Assembly (NCBI GenBank): GCA_900768685.1
Contig: CAAGDX010000004.1
Span: 1 to 44,053 of the forward strand
Direction: 5' to 3'
Length of the DNA: 44,053 bases
Origin: Bacteroidales bacterium
GTDB lineage: Bacteria > Bacteroidota > Bacteroidia > Bacteroidales > Muribaculaceae
The position numbers and the translations under genes were made by a program. The notes beneath the pieces were generated by a model. That model ran no database searches, was not told where the DNA came from, and saw nothing but the letters and a program-made list of their open reading frames with translations. Position 1 is the stretch's first letter. Each line of letters opens with the position of its first letter. Of the stretch, positions 7,692 through 16,239 are shown piece by piece.

Positions 7692-7723
7692 CAAAATTAG
7701 TGATTGTAAATGAGAAAGGCAAA
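7692..7723 (-). promoter_or_regulatory. Promoter of the DUF3127 gene
   Basis: On the minus strand TTTG (7723-7720), a 20-nt spacer and TAATTTTG (7699-7692) match the phylum consensus. The start codon is about 40 nt downstream. The upstream box ends just outside the neighbouring hydrolase stop codon. Confidence 0.7.
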
Positions 7724-7725
7724 AT

Positions 7726-9417
7726 TTATTTGATAAATTTCTTAACAATTTCAAGATTGTTATCAACACATATTTGAGTAAAATACGTTCCGGCAGCGAG
7801 AGAATTGCAGTCAATACTTGCTTTTTCTGTCATGGGGGCGAGGCAAAGAACTGTTTTGCCTGCAATATCCGTGACAGTAACTTTTGTGATGACTGATGAA
7901 GCGGAAATTTCCAGAATATCGCCTGTTTTTAAGACTGTTATATCGTTGTCGGCATTGATGTCTGAAATTGAACTCGATGCAGGGTTGCTTTCGTAGTTAT
8001 TCATGTCGAATGCAGTGACGATGAATGTGTCGTTGCTGCTAAGGGCAGGAACAGTGACGGAAGTTTGCTGAGTTTTGGCAATGACAGCAGTTGTGATATC
8101 GTCAATGTCTGCTGTTTCGGCATTTTCGCGGTAGATGCAGTAATACCAAATAGGATTATCATCGGCATTGTCCGGTTTTTCCCATGTGATTTGGTATTGT
8201 CCTCCGGAAAGTGTAGCGGTTACGTTTTTCGGGCTTCCCGGCATAGTTACTTCTTTGTATTCCATGGTTGGAATATGTGCAGGGTATTTGAACTGATTGT
8301 CTTTGAGGAGATTGTATAGTTCTGTAGGTTTAGTGCCTTGTCCCGGCAAAACGTTTTTTGCACGGAAAAAGCAGACGCCGCACGTTCCTTCCTGTTTACG
8401 CACTTTATCAACCTGGTCTGTTACGTCGCTTGCCTCCCAATCGTTTGTGCCGTCAACCATTTTGTATGCGGCGAGACCCACCACAAATTGGCGTCCGTTC
8501 ATATTGTTTACCCATGTTGCCATATTGGGTGTAAACCCATATTTTTCGTTCCAGTACATTTGTGGATAAAGTGTGTGGCAATCGCCGTTTTTCACCCACT
8601 GGCAAGCATCCTGATAATAACTGCCGTAAGCGGTGGCATTGCCGTAGCCGGGCAGATTTGTGTATGTTCCGATAGGAGCAGCACCCACTTTAACGTGTGG
8701 ATTTGTTTCCTGCACCATATCGTAAAATGCGGAAATAAAGTTGTTTATGTTTTGGCGACGCCAGTCGTCTTTTGGGAGTCCTTCCGGGTTATATGCTTTG
8801 TATGAAGCGGCATCGTCAAAAGCACTTCCGGGGTATCTGCAATAGTCAAAGCTGACGCCGTCAAAGTTGTATTTGCTTAGCAGTTCGCGGTATAGTTCCA
8901 CGAGATATTCCGTAGTGGCAGGATTTCCCGGGTCAAGGTACAACTGATTGTTGTATGTCACGCAGAGTTCCGGGTGAGACTTGTACGGGTGTTTTGCCGC
9001 TTGCTTGTAACTGTTTGCTCTTGAGGCTGTTCCCAGGCGGTATGGAATAATTGTGGCATGACATTCCATGCAGCGTTTATGACATTCGTCAATCACGAAT
9101 TGTGCCACATCGTATGGCAGTGAACTTGAATAGTTGTTTGTAAATTCCACCATAGCCGGCTGGATGCTTGAAATCCAAGCCACATCTCCGCGAGCTTGTG
9201 CTTGAAAGAGGATGGTGTTGAAATTTGCAGCGGCAAAGTAGTCCAGAATTTCGCATAATTCCTGTTTCTGTGCACTTTCCGTTTTAGAAGACGGCCAGTC
9301 CAGTTTGTCAACTGTTTCCAGCCAAACGGCTCTCACTTCACGTTTGGGAACATCCGTTTGTGCATAAGCGGAAATAGAAATAATTGTTGCAATAGCAAGA
9401 AGTAAAGTTTTTTTCAT
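7726..9417 (-). CDS. Family-10-like glycoside hydrolase (GHL10/DUF187) with T9SS tail
   Basis: This 563-residue protein has a signal peptide (MKKTLLLAIATIISISAYAQ). It shows the GHL10/YngK-type TIM-barrel pattern: REVRAVWLETVDKLDWP (27-43), FNTILFQAQARGDV, a PYR loop, LDPGNPATTEYLV, and the strand end FDGVSFDYCRYPG, where family members carry acidic catalytic residues. An FN3-like domain follows (about 395-480, PKNVTATLSGGQYQITW). The end (KVTVTDIAGKTVLCL to EIVKKFIK) is T9SS type A-like. The likely substrate is a polysaccharide or peptidoglycan-derived glycan; this is unknown. It is paralogous to the 491-residue gene at 12795 but keeps a sorting tail that the other lacks. A minus-strand -7 box, TATCTTTG (9451-9444), lies 27 nt before the start, with no clear TTTG upstream of it. 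Confidence 0.85.
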   Translation of the reverse strand: MKKTLLLAIATIISISAYAQTDVPKREVRAVWLETVDKLDWPSSKTESAQKQELCEILDYFAAANFNTILFQAQARGDVAWISSIQPAMVEFTNNYSSSLPYDVAQFVIDECHKRCMECHATIIPYRLGTASRANSYKQAAKHPYKSHPELCVTYNNQLYLDPGNPATTEYLVELYRELLSKYNFDGVSFDYCRYPGSAFDDAASYKAYNPEGLPKDDWRRQNINNFISAFYDMVQETNPHVKVGAAPIGTYTNLPGYGNATAYGSYYQDACQWVKNGDCHTLYPQMYWNEKYGFTPNMATWVNNMNGRQFVVGLAAYKMVDGTNDWEASDVTDQVDKVRKQEGTCGVCFFRAKNVLPGQGTKPTELYNLLKDNQFKYPAHIPTMEYKEVTMPGSPKNVTATLSGGQYQITWEKPDNADDNPIWYYCIYRENAETADIDDITTAVIAKTQQTSVTVPALSSNDTFIVTAFDMNNYESNPASSSISDINADNDITVLKTGDILEISASSVITKVTVTDIAGKTVLCLAPMTEKASIDCNSLAAGTYFTQICVDNNLEIVKKFIK

Positions 9418-9733
9418 TGTGTTTATTGTTAGAGTTCGCTATGCAAAGATAGTAAAAAGTTACTAAAAAGCATTATTGCACTCAAAAAGTGATTGATTAT
9501 AATATGGTTACATATTTTGTTACAATTGATGTTACAAAAAATTCTTTGAATTGTAACATAAATGTAATTTCTATAAAGAACTGAAAATCAGAATAAAAGG
9601 AAATATTTAGTGAAAAATTATTAAAATTTAGAAAAAATATTGTAAAAATTATTTTGTTATTAAAAATATTTGTATATTTGCAACGGGAATATCTTTTTTT
9701 ACCAAAACTCTACATTTTATTATCCTCTGACCT
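9418..9733. promoter_or_regulatory. Divergent intergenic region with iterated GTTACA motif
   Basis: These 316 bp separate the T9SS-tailed hydrolase (minus) from the ECF sigma gene (plus). GTTACA occurs at 9507, 9519 and 9531, exactly 12 bp apart. An inverted TGTAAC at 9552-9557 gives a TGTTACAATT/AATTGTAACA inverted pair (9518-9527 with 9549-9558). The rest is AT-rich, with the two promoters near its ends. I read the iterated motif as a possible operator; the bound protein is unknown. Confidence 0.45.
9653..9680 (+). promoter_or_regulatory. Promoter of the ECF sigma factor gene
   Basis: TTTG (9653-9656), a 16-nt spacer and TATATTTG (9673-9680) lie about 54 nt before the start codon, in an AT-rich stretch. 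Confidence 0.65.
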
Positions 9734-10237
9734 ATGGCAAACAATTTTAAAAATCGGCTTTTAATGTTACAAGGCAATATGCTGAACTTTGCATATATGC
9801 TCACGTCTAATCGCGAAGATGCTTACGACCTTCTTCAAGACACTACATTGAAAGTACTTGACAATGAGGATAAATACGTGGACAACACTAACTTTAAGGG
9901 TTGGGTGTTCACAATTATGCGAAACATCTTTATCAACAATTATCGCAGAGTGGCACGTGAGGCTACAATGGTGGACCAGACGGAGGATTTGTATCATCTT
10001 AATCTTCCGCAGGAGTCCGGACTTGAGACCCCGGAGGGTGGTGTTGCCGTAGGGGAGATTACGGATGCTATAAATTCTTTTCCGGATGAATACCGTGTTC
10101 CTTTTTCCATGCTTGTGGCGGGATATAAGTACAATGAAATTGCGGAAAAGATGAATTTGCCGCTGGGGACTGTGAAAAGTCGTATCTTTTTTGCACGCCA
10201 GAAACTTCAGGAATTGCTGAAGGATTACAAGAGATAG
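9734..10237 (+). CDS. ECF-type RNA polymerase sigma factor
   Basis: This 167-residue protein has region 2 at ~20-85 (ADVLLQ-like DAYDLLQDTTLKVLDN, then FKGWVFTIMRNIFINNYRR). Region 4 is at ~110-160 (FPDEYRVPFSMLVAGYKYNEI, GTVKSRIFFARQKL). The length and the lack of region 3 fit group-4 (ECF) sigma factors, which direct RNA polymerase to a small regulon. No anti-sigma gene follows; the next gene is convergent nhaA. So its control is not of the paired ECF/anti-sigma kind, at least locally. The Bacteroidetes have many such stand-alone sigmas, and the class without a cognate anti-sigma is often controlled transcriptionally. The regulon is unknown. Confidence 0.9.
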   Translation: MANNFKNRLLMLQGNMLNFAYMLTSNREDAYDLLQDTTLKVLDNEDKYVDNTNFKGWVFTIMRNIFINNYRRVAREATMVDQTEDLYHLNLPQESGLETPEGGVAVGEITDAINSFPDEYRVPFSMLVAGYKYNEIAEKMNLPLGTVKSRIFFARQKLQELLKDYKR

Positions 10238-10242
10238 TTTAA

Positions 10243-10293
10243 TTCATAATTCATAATTCATAATTCATAATGCATGATTGGTGCATTATGAAT
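10243..10293. repeat. Four 7-bp TTCATAA units plus hairpin between convergent genes
   Basis: TTCATAA is repeated four times without interruption (10243-10270). The last unit forms the left arm of a perfect 12-bp stem, ATTCATAATGCA (10263-10274) with TGCATTATGAAT (10282-10293). It sits between the convergent sigma and nhaA genes and may act as a two-way terminator. A related GCATAATTCATAATTATTCAT string occurs at ~43872-43893. Confidence 0.6.
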
Positions 10294-10386
10294 AAGAAGC
10301 TGTTTCATATTTGTTCAATGACTGACAGCCTCATTCTTTAACATTTCTTATGAAGCAGGCTCTCATTTGTGGAATCGCAAATTGTG

Positions 10387-11763
10387 TTATTCCGCCTTTT
10401 TCTTTTTAGGTAGCGGCATAGTGATTTGAAGCAAAATAAATCCTATGATTCCGGCTAACAATGAGCCTACCACAATACCAAGTTTAGCGTGATTCAGCAG
10501 TTCTATGTTTCCGCCAAAGGAGAGGTTTGCAATGAAGAGTGAGACAGTGAAACCAATACCACCGAGAACGGAAACTGCTGCTAACATACTCCATGTGGAG
10601 CCTGCCGGTTTGGGCGTGAGTTTGAGTATAATGGCGAGCCATGAAAATGAGAAGATTCCCAGGAATTTTCCTGCTACAAGCCCCAGAATAACGGCGAGGC
10701 TCACACCTTCAAATATTGTTGTCGGGTCCATATCAAGGAGGAAAATGCCGGCGTTGGCAAAGGCGAAAAGTGGCAGAATGAAATAGTTAACCACCGGGTG
10801 GAGTGTATCTTCCAGGTCTTGGAGCGGTGAAATAACTTTGTCTGACATAGATTCCACCTGCTTGAGGAGGTCTAACTGATGTTTGTCCAAAATCACTTTC
10901 TCGTTCAGCGAACCATAATCTTCCTTTGTGAATTGTGAAATGGCGTTACGCATAGAGCGGACGTATTTACGAGGGTCAAACAGCGGCTTTGCCGGAATGG
11001 TGAATGCGACAAGCACTCCTGCTATTGTGGAGTGGATTCCGGAATTGAGGAAAAGGTACCAAACAGCAATGCCGATGCCGAAATAAAATGCCTTACTCTG
11101 AATTTTTGCTTTTGCTCCTGCAAAAAGGACTACCAGCAAGCCTAAACTGATGAGGATAGGAATGTAATCAATATGAGTGGAATAGCATGATGCAATAACG
11201 ATGATACCACCGATATCGTCAACCACAGCAAGGGTGGTGAGGAAAATTTTTAGCGAAATAGGTACTCTTTTTCCCAGCATGGCAAGGACGCTTATGGAAA
11301 AGGCAATGTCCGTAGCCATTGGAATTGCAGCGCCTTGTGCAAATGCCGTGCCTTGGCTGAGGTACATAAAGATTATTACCGGCACAATCATACCACCACA
11401 TGCGGCAATGATTGGTAGCAGTGCTTGACGGAAAGATGAAAGTTCACCCACCATCACTTCACGTTTTATTTCCAGTCCTATGGAAAAGAAGAAAACAGCC
11501 ATCAGGGCATCGTTTATAAATTCAAGCATATTCATTGTATTGCCGCCATGGCTGAATAAGTTGAATGACCCTACCTGCACAATCACAGGTAACTTGCAAA
11601 ATTCCGCATAATAGCCGTTTATAGCCGGAATATTAGCCAGAATCATTGCTAAAACAGTTGCACCGATAAGTACGTTACCACCGGAAGCATGCCTTTTCAC
11701 GGCTTGCCTTGCAGCGTAAAAAACGTATGTTGGAGAGAAAAATCTTGTTTGTTCTGTTGCCAT
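10387..11763 (-). CDS. nhaA: Na+/H+ antiporter NhaA
   Basis: This 458-residue integral inner-membrane protein exchanges cytoplasmic Na+ (or Li+) for external protons for pH and salt homeostasis. About 12 hydrophobic segments are visible. Family hallmarks are present: FFFSIGLEIKREV (91-103), the ATDIAFSISV segment with D152 (equivalent to E. coli D133) and VVDDIGG with D182-D183 (equivalent to the D163-D164 ion-binding pair). The loop at ~265-330 is longer than in E. coli NhaA (388 residues) and carries a hydrophilic insertion (FTKEDYGSLNEKV region), a feature I have seen in Bacteroidetes homologues. It stands alone between a convergent sigma gene and the upstream GT2 gene. Confidence 0.96.
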   Translation of the reverse strand: MATEQTRFFSPTYVFYAARQAVKRHASGGNVLIGATVLAMILANIPAINGYYAEFCKLPVIVQVGSFNLFSHGGNTMNMLEFINDALMAVFFFSIGLEIKREVMVGELSSFRQALLPIIAACGGMIVPVIIFMYLSQGTAFAQGAAIPMATDIAFSISVLAMLGKRVPISLKIFLTTLAVVDDIGGIIVIASCYSTHIDYIPILISLGLLVVLFAGAKAKIQSKAFYFGIGIAVWYLFLNSGIHSTIAGVLVAFTIPAKPLFDPRKYVRSMRNAISQFTKEDYGSLNEKVILDKHQLDLLKQVESMSDKVISPLQDLEDTLHPVVNYFILPLFAFANAGIFLLDMDPTTIFEGVSLAVILGLVAGKFLGIFSFSWLAIILKLTPKPAGSTWSMLAAVSVLGGIGFTVSLFIANLSFGGNIELLNHAKLGIVVGSLLAGIIGFILLQITMPLPKKKKAE

Positions 11764-11805
11764 TTTGTAATGTTTTTAGTGTACCAATTTTGGAAAAATA
11801 AGTTA

Positions 11806-11822
11806 TCAGGTTTCACACCTGA
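11806..11822 (-). terminator. Probable terminator after the GT2 gene
   Basis: TCAGGT (11806-11811) pairs with ACCTGA (11817-11822) around a 5-nt loop. On the minus strand it is followed by TAACTTATTTTT. The stem is short, so efficiency may be modest. Confidence 0.45.
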
Positions 11823-11832
11823 ACAGTGAATC

Positions 11833-12780
11833 TTATCTGAAAAATATTTTTGCTAAAAATTTGAGGAAGGAAGTGCCTGAATAGGAAAAAATTGCACCAA
11901 TTTTGTTTTTAAGCCGAACCTCGGAATCTTTCAGTTCCGTCTTTCTTGTTGCAATGATAAAGTCCAGGCAGCGTTTTTCAACCTCCGGGTAATTTTTCCC
12001 GTTTTTGTAAATCAGCATCAAGATATTAAAGTAAGCACTGAATTTGCGGTCACGTGAAGCACTTTCAAGGCTTGTGGATTTATACTTCTCGTAAATGTTA
12101 TCCACTACGTCCAGCACATCAAACCGCTTGGGAGAAAAAACGGACAATGTGCTGTTTGAATTTTTGCGATAGTAGTATTCATCGCGCTCAAGATGAATAA
12201 TCCTCTTGGCTTTCTCAAAAATACGAGGCATTATTTCCAAATCTTCGTATATAATGCCTTCTACAAACCGCACTCCATTAAATATCTCTGCAAGATATAG
12301 TTTTCCCGCAACACCGGAATTCAAACCCTGCTGGTAAAGTAAATTTTTTATTGCCTCTCTCGGTGAATAAATGTGAGAACGCCATCCGCCCGGTTCGCGG
12401 TATAGGATATGGTCTTTATTGTGTGTGAAATCTACGGAAGCGATGTCGGCTTTATGGACACCCATATCCAACAGCATACAACTAAAATATTCTCTTGATA
12501 CCATATCATCGGCGTCAATGAAAGTGATGAATTCACCTTTGGCATTGTCCAATCCGATATTTCTGGCTGCTGCTTGCCCACTGTTTTTCTGATGAATGAC
12601 TTTAATAGACTTGAACTTCGTGGCGTATCTGTCGCAGATTTCACCGGATTTGTCCGTAGAACCGTCATTCACCAGAATTATTTCCCAATCATTTACCTGT
12701 TGATGCAGAATGCTATCTATACATTCGCATAGATATTTTTCTGCATTGTAAACGGGAATGATTATGGAAATCAGTGGCAT
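11833..12780 (-). CDS. GT2 family glycosyltransferase
   Basis: This 315-residue protein has a GT-A fold of family 2 at the N-terminus: ISIIIPVYNAEKYL (4-17), VNDGSTDKSG (37-46), GQAAARNIGL and the DxD-type ITFIDADDM (85-93) for metal and nucleotide-sugar binding. The C-terminal ~100 residues are helical and basic. No transmembrane segment or signal peptide is evident, so it is cytoplasmic or membrane-associated. It starts 14 nt after the stop of the family-10-like hydrolase at 12795, so the two are probably co-transcribed. The acceptor is unknown; cell-surface polysaccharide or LPS decoration is the usual role for this type. Confidence 0.88.
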   Translation of the reverse strand: MPLISIIIPVYNAEKYLCECIDSILHQQVNDWEIILVNDGSTDKSGEICDRYATKFKSIKVIHQKNSGQAAARNIGLDNAKGEFITFIDADDMVSREYFSCMLLDMGVHKADIASVDFTHNKDHILYREPGGWRSHIYSPREAIKNLLYQQGLNSGVAGKLYLAEIFNGVRFVEGIIYEDLEIMPRIFEKAKRIIHLERDEYYYRKNSNSTLSVFSPKRFDVLDVVDNIYEKYKSTSLESASRDRKFSAYFNILMLIYKNGKNYPEVEKRCLDFIIATRKTELKDSEVRLKNKIGAIFSYSGTSFLKFLAKIFFR

Positions 12781-12794
12781 ATATAATTATGTAT

Positions 12795-14270
12795 TTATTT
12801 TACTTTTAATACAATCGGCTCGGATTCATTGTTCACTCTGTCCAGTGCAGTGACAAAAATGTATGTAGGGAGAGTACCTTCAAGGTCAAAAGAATTTTCG
12901 TATGTAACGGTGAGGATGTTTTCCGGGTCTGCAATCACAGCTGCTGCATCATTGCTGTCTGAAGCATAAATTACGTAGTGATTAACGTCAGTAGCTTTAC
13001 CTTCTGCAGGTGCTTTGTCCCAAGAAATGATGTCTCCGGATTTTTTAAGTCCGGTTACAGGAGCGGGTGCATCGCCGTTAATCCACGGATATGTAGGCAC
13101 GAGTGCTATAGTGGATTGCAAGTCAGTGGCAAGAGAGTCTGCCACGCCCAGATAGTTTTTAGTGATAGAATAGCCCGGCCACCAACAGTTACCCTGTACG
13201 TTTTCAAGTTCGCGAGAAAGTTCTATTTTGTGGCGGAGTTGAGATTTTTCCGTGGAAGGTGCGAGGTCCGGCTTGTCCATAGTTTTGTTTACGTCCTGTC
13301 CGAAGTACATGTGTCTGCCAAAAGCATTTTCGTTCCACCATTTAGCAAGGATAAGCGTAGATGCTTTCTTGTGTTCAAGTTCCCAGTAAAGTTGCGGCAA
13401 CATATAGTCCACCCAGCCCTGTTCAGACCAGAGAAGTACGTCTGCATAGAGAGCATCGTAGTTTTGGAGACCGGCAGTGTCGCTGCCTCTGGGGTCGCTG
13501 GTTTTGTTTCTCCAGATTCCGAACGGACTTACGCCAAAACGAATCCAGGGTTTGTTTTGAGCAATAAGCGTGTGAATTTCTTCTATGAGGAGGTCAACAT
13601 TTTTTCTTCTCCAGTCGTCGCGTTTCATGCCATTGCCGTATTTCTTGAAAGAGGCGTCGTCCGGAAACTCAAGTTTTGCCACGGGGTAGGGGTAGAAATA
13701 GTCGTCCATGTGTATTCCGTCCAAGTCATAGCGAGTGATGATGTCTAAAATGACATTTTCAATAAATTTTCTGTTTTCAGGCAGTCCCGGGTCAAAATAT
13801 TTTTTGCCGTCGTATGTGACGAATCTTTCCGGGTGTTTGTGATATATGTGATTTTTAGGTAGCACCTCGTTTTTAGAGGTAGTTACACGGTATGGGTTTA
13901 GCCATGCGTGCAGTTCCATACCACGTTTATGACATTCGTCTATCATAAATTGCAGAGGGTCCCACATCGGGCTTGGTGCGACTCCTGCTTTGCCTGTAAG
14001 GAAACGGCTCCACGGCTCAAGGTTTGATACATAAAATGCATCTGCAGAGGGGCGAACCTGAAACATCACGGCATTTACACCCGCATCGTAGAGCAAGTCA
14101 AGTTGATTTGTGAGGTAGTCTTTTGTTTCATCTGGAGTCATTTGTGCGTATTGCCCTTGATGCACAGTGTGAAGCCATGCACCGCGAAATTCTCTTTTTG
14201 GGTTCTGAGCAAAAGTGCAGACAGAAGAGAGTAAAAATGCTGCAATAATAGTCAGGACTGTTCGTTTCAT
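12795..14270 (-). CDS. Family-10-like glycoside hydrolase (GHL10/DUF187)
   Basis: This 491-residue protein has a signal peptide ending at TFAQ (about 22). The GHL10 core is complete: REFRGAWLHTVHQGQY (26-41), VNAVMFQVRPSADAFY, ELHAWLNPYRVT, DPGLPENRKFIENVI, the strand-end DGIHMDDYFYPYP and YMLPQLYWE. A final FN3-like domain (~405-491) closes the protein with no T9SS tail, unlike the paralogue at 7726. Export to the periplasm or surface is therefore likely by Sec alone. The substrate is unknown; related proteins are thought to act on glycans, including peptidoglycan. It leads a two-gene unit with the GT2 gene. Confidence 0.88.
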   Translation of the reverse strand: MKRTVLTIIAAFLLSSVCTFAQNPKREFRGAWLHTVHQGQYAQMTPDETKDYLTNQLDLLYDAGVNAVMFQVRPSADAFYVSNLEPWSRFLTGKAGVAPSPMWDPLQFMIDECHKRGMELHAWLNPYRVTTSKNEVLPKNHIYHKHPERFVTYDGKKYFDPGLPENRKFIENVILDIITRYDLDGIHMDDYFYPYPVAKLEFPDDASFKKYGNGMKRDDWRRKNVDLLIEEIHTLIAQNKPWIRFGVSPFGIWRNKTSDPRGSDTAGLQNYDALYADVLLWSEQGWVDYMLPQLYWELEHKKASTLILAKWWNENAFGRHMYFGQDVNKTMDKPDLAPSTEKSQLRHKIELSRELENVQGNCWWPGYSITKNYLGVADSLATDLQSTIALVPTYPWINGDAPAPVTGLKKSGDIISWDKAPAEGKATDVNHYVIYASDSNDAAAVIADPENILTVTYENSFDLEGTLPTYIFVTALDRVNNESEPIVLKVK

Positions 14271-14344
14271 GATGTTTTAATTTTTTTTAGTGTTGCAAAA
14301 AAAGTTTTTAAGAGTTAGATTTCAAAATAATACAAGTATAAGTG

Positions 14345-14935
14345 TCAACAGTTGCCTACAATTTGACAAATATAGCGGTATAAATCATGTAGCGGCAGTC
14401 CCATAACGTTGTAGAAACAGCCGTTTATGCCTTTTATACCTATGTAGCCAATCCATTCCTGTATTCCGTATGCACCGGCTTTGTCAAGCGGCTTGTATTT
14501 GCTTACGTAATAGTCTATTTCATCGTCAGAAAGCGTGTCAAAAGAGACTTCCGTTTTAGATGAAAAAGAAGTAATTCCCGTGCTTTGCAGGAGTGAAACA
14601 CCCGTTACTACGCAGTGCGTTTTGCCTGACAGTTTATGCAACATTTGCCTTGCGTCCTCCGCATCTGCCGGTTTTCCGAGAACTTCGCCATTGCAAAGAA
14701 CTACGGTGTCTGCCGTGATAATTACTTCGCCGGGTTTGACAACATCGCAGTATGCCATAGCTTTTTCTCGTGAGATATATTCAGCCACATCGTCTTTAGG
14801 TAATGTGTCGGGATATGTTTCCTCAATATCGCAAGGCTCTATCAGGTGAATGTCTATATCCAGTTCTTGCAGCAACTGCCTTCTGCGAGGAGAAGCACTT
14901 GCCAGATAGAATGTTTTGTCTTTGAAAAGTTTCAT
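14345..14935 (-). CDS. maf: Maf-family nucleoside triphosphate pyrophosphatase
   Basis: This 196-residue cytoplasmic enzyme hydrolyses non-canonical or excess nucleoside triphosphates (typically dTTP/UTP and modified nucleotides) to NMP and PPi. The signature LASASPRRRQLL is at 11-22, YISREKA at 53-59 and ITADTVV at 73-79 with the active-site Asp. GKPADAEDARQML and SGKTHCVVTGV are also typical, as is the late DKAGAYGIQ. Length is normal. It is the last gene of a tight minus-strand operon, 6 nt after the KdsC-like gene. A function in septum inhibition is historical and not implied here. Confidence 0.95.
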   Translation of the reverse strand: MKLFKDKTFYLASASPRRRQLLQELDIDIHLIEPCDIEETYPDTLPKDDVAEYISREKAMAYCDVVKPGEVIITADTVVLCNGEVLGKPADAEDARQMLHKLSGKTHCVVTGVSLLQSTGITSFSSKTEVSFDTLSDDEIDYYVSKYKPLDKAGAYGIQEWIGYIGIKGINGCFYNVMGLPLHDLYRYICQIVGNC

Positions 14936-14941
14936 AATTAT

Positions 14942-15466
14942 TTACCATCCAAAAGCTTTTGCAGTACTCATCCAGTCACCGTTTGCACGCATAATTTGCT
15001 CCAGTAGGTCTCTTGCCACACCGTAACCGCCATTGACGGGAGAGATGTATCCGGCAATTTCTTTTATTTCTACGGCAGCATCTGCGGGAGCAACGGCAAG
15101 CCCGGCGTATTTCATACATTCATAGTCCGGAATGTCATCGCCAACGTATGCCAATTCTTCCGGCTCAAGATTGTTTTCTTTCAGCCACTGCTGAAGGAGA
15201 GGCAGTTTCATTGCGGCTTTTAGAAATACGTCTTTAATGCCGAGACCGTTGAAGCGAACAGTTACGGCGGGGGTGTCGGCACCTGTAATAATGGCAATTT
15301 TATATCCGTGCTTTTGTGCGAGTTGGAGAGCATACCCGTCTTTGATGTTCACCATACGCAGAGGAGTTCCGTCCTCATTCATGGGGATAGTGGAGGGTGA
15401 TAGCACACCGTCCACATCAAATGCGATAGCACGAATTTTTGTCAGGTCGTAGTTTATTCTGCTCAT
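14942..15466 (-). CDS. kdsC: KdsC-like HAD phosphatase (KDO 8-phosphate phosphatase)
   Basis: This 174-residue capless C0-type HAD phosphatase is of the size of KdsC, which removes phosphate from 3-deoxy-D-manno-octulosonate 8-phosphate in LPS core synthesis. Motif I is FDVDGVLS (16-23), motif II IITGAD (59-64), motif III Lys lies in AAMKLPL (~87), and motif IV is VGDDIPD (108-114). The start codon overlaps the DUF2520 stop by one base (TAATG). The DUF2520-KdsC-Maf order is common in Bacteroidales. Another sugar-phosphate substrate, such as a nonulosonate 9-phosphate, cannot be ruled out from sequence. Confidence 0.85.
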   Translation of the reverse strand: MSRINYDLTKIRAIAFDVDGVLSPSTIPMNEDGTPLRMVNIKDGYALQLAQKHGYKIAIITGADTPAVTVRFNGLGIKDVFLKAAMKLPLLQQWLKENNLEPEELAYVGDDIPDYECMKYAGLAVAPADAAVEIKEIAGYISPVNGGYGVARDLLEQIMRANGDWMSTAKAFGW

Positions 15467-16239
15467 TATTTGTTGTATTTGCTTATTATAGCGTCTGTTA
15501 TGACTTTATAAATTTCTCTTTTTTTATCATCCTCAAGGCTTTCCATTTGCGACTGAATGATGTGTGTGTCGCCGCGTTTTGCAGGACCTGTTTGTACATT
15601 TTCCGGACCATACTTAACCGCATTTTCAAGTGTGATTTTCATCAACGGTTCAAGAATGGACAGGTCGTAGCCACCGTCATGGAGAATATCATCTGCAATG
15701 CTCCAGAGATAATTCACAAAATTGCAAGCAAAGACTGCTGCGAGGTGAAACCGTTTTCTTGCGGTGGAGTCTGCCTTGGATACTTTGCTGCTGATGCTTT
15801 TTGCAAGTGAAATGAGGCTGTCCGTCACTTCCGGATAGTTGCCTTCGATAAACATCGGAACACTCTGAACATCAACGTCTTTAGTCTTGTTGAACGTTTG
15901 CAAAGGGTAAAAAACACCGTATTTTGACTTCAGTCCTTTGAATACATCTGCGGGAACGGAGCCTGAGGTGTGTGCCCAAATGCCGGAATTTATGCTTGTG
16001 TTTTCCGCCACACTGCGGATAGCATCATCCTTAACGGAAATAATGTAATAATCCGCATCACAGGGTAATGCGGATAAGTCGTTGCAAGCCTTGGCAGAGT
16101 GCAAAGTCTGCGATAAAATTTCGGCATTTGATATATTTCTGCTATAGACGGCAATAACATCATTCGTTGCGTCTAAAGCTCTTGCCAGATGTGTAGCCAC
16201 ATTTCCGGCACCTATTATTACTATTTTTTTTCTTACCAT
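15466..16239 (-). CDS. Rossmann-fold DUF2520 protein
   Basis: This 257-residue protein has an N-terminal NAD(P)-binding Rossmann domain (KIVIIGAGNVATHLARAL, residues 5-22, a GxGxxA-type motif) and a C-terminal helical DUF2520 domain (~125-255, with FHLAAVFACNFVNYL). The build resembles pyrroline-5-carboxylate reductase and F420-dependent oxidoreductase relatives, but the reaction is not known. The start overlaps the nitroreductase stop by seven bases, and its stop overlaps the KdsC-like start. It is cytoplasmic and part of a four-gene operon. Confidence 0.9.
   Translation of the reverse strand: MVRKKIVIIGAGNVATHLARALDATNDVIAVYSRNISNAEILSQTLHSAKACNDLSALPCDADYYIISVKDDAIRSVAENTSINSGIWAHTSGSVPADVFKGLKSKYGVFYPLQTFNKTKDVDVQSVPMFIEGNYPEVTDSLISLAKSISSKVSKADSTARKRFHLAAVFACNFVNYLWSIADDILHDGGYDLSILEPLMKITLENAVKYGPENVQTGPAKRGDTHIIQSQMESLEDDKKREIYKVITDAIISKYNK

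Noticed and set aside
12978..13748. A 256-codon plus-strand frame opposite the second GHL10 gene
   Set aside because: The minus-strand gene has a signal peptide and clear family motifs; the plus frame has neither and is a codon-bias shadow.
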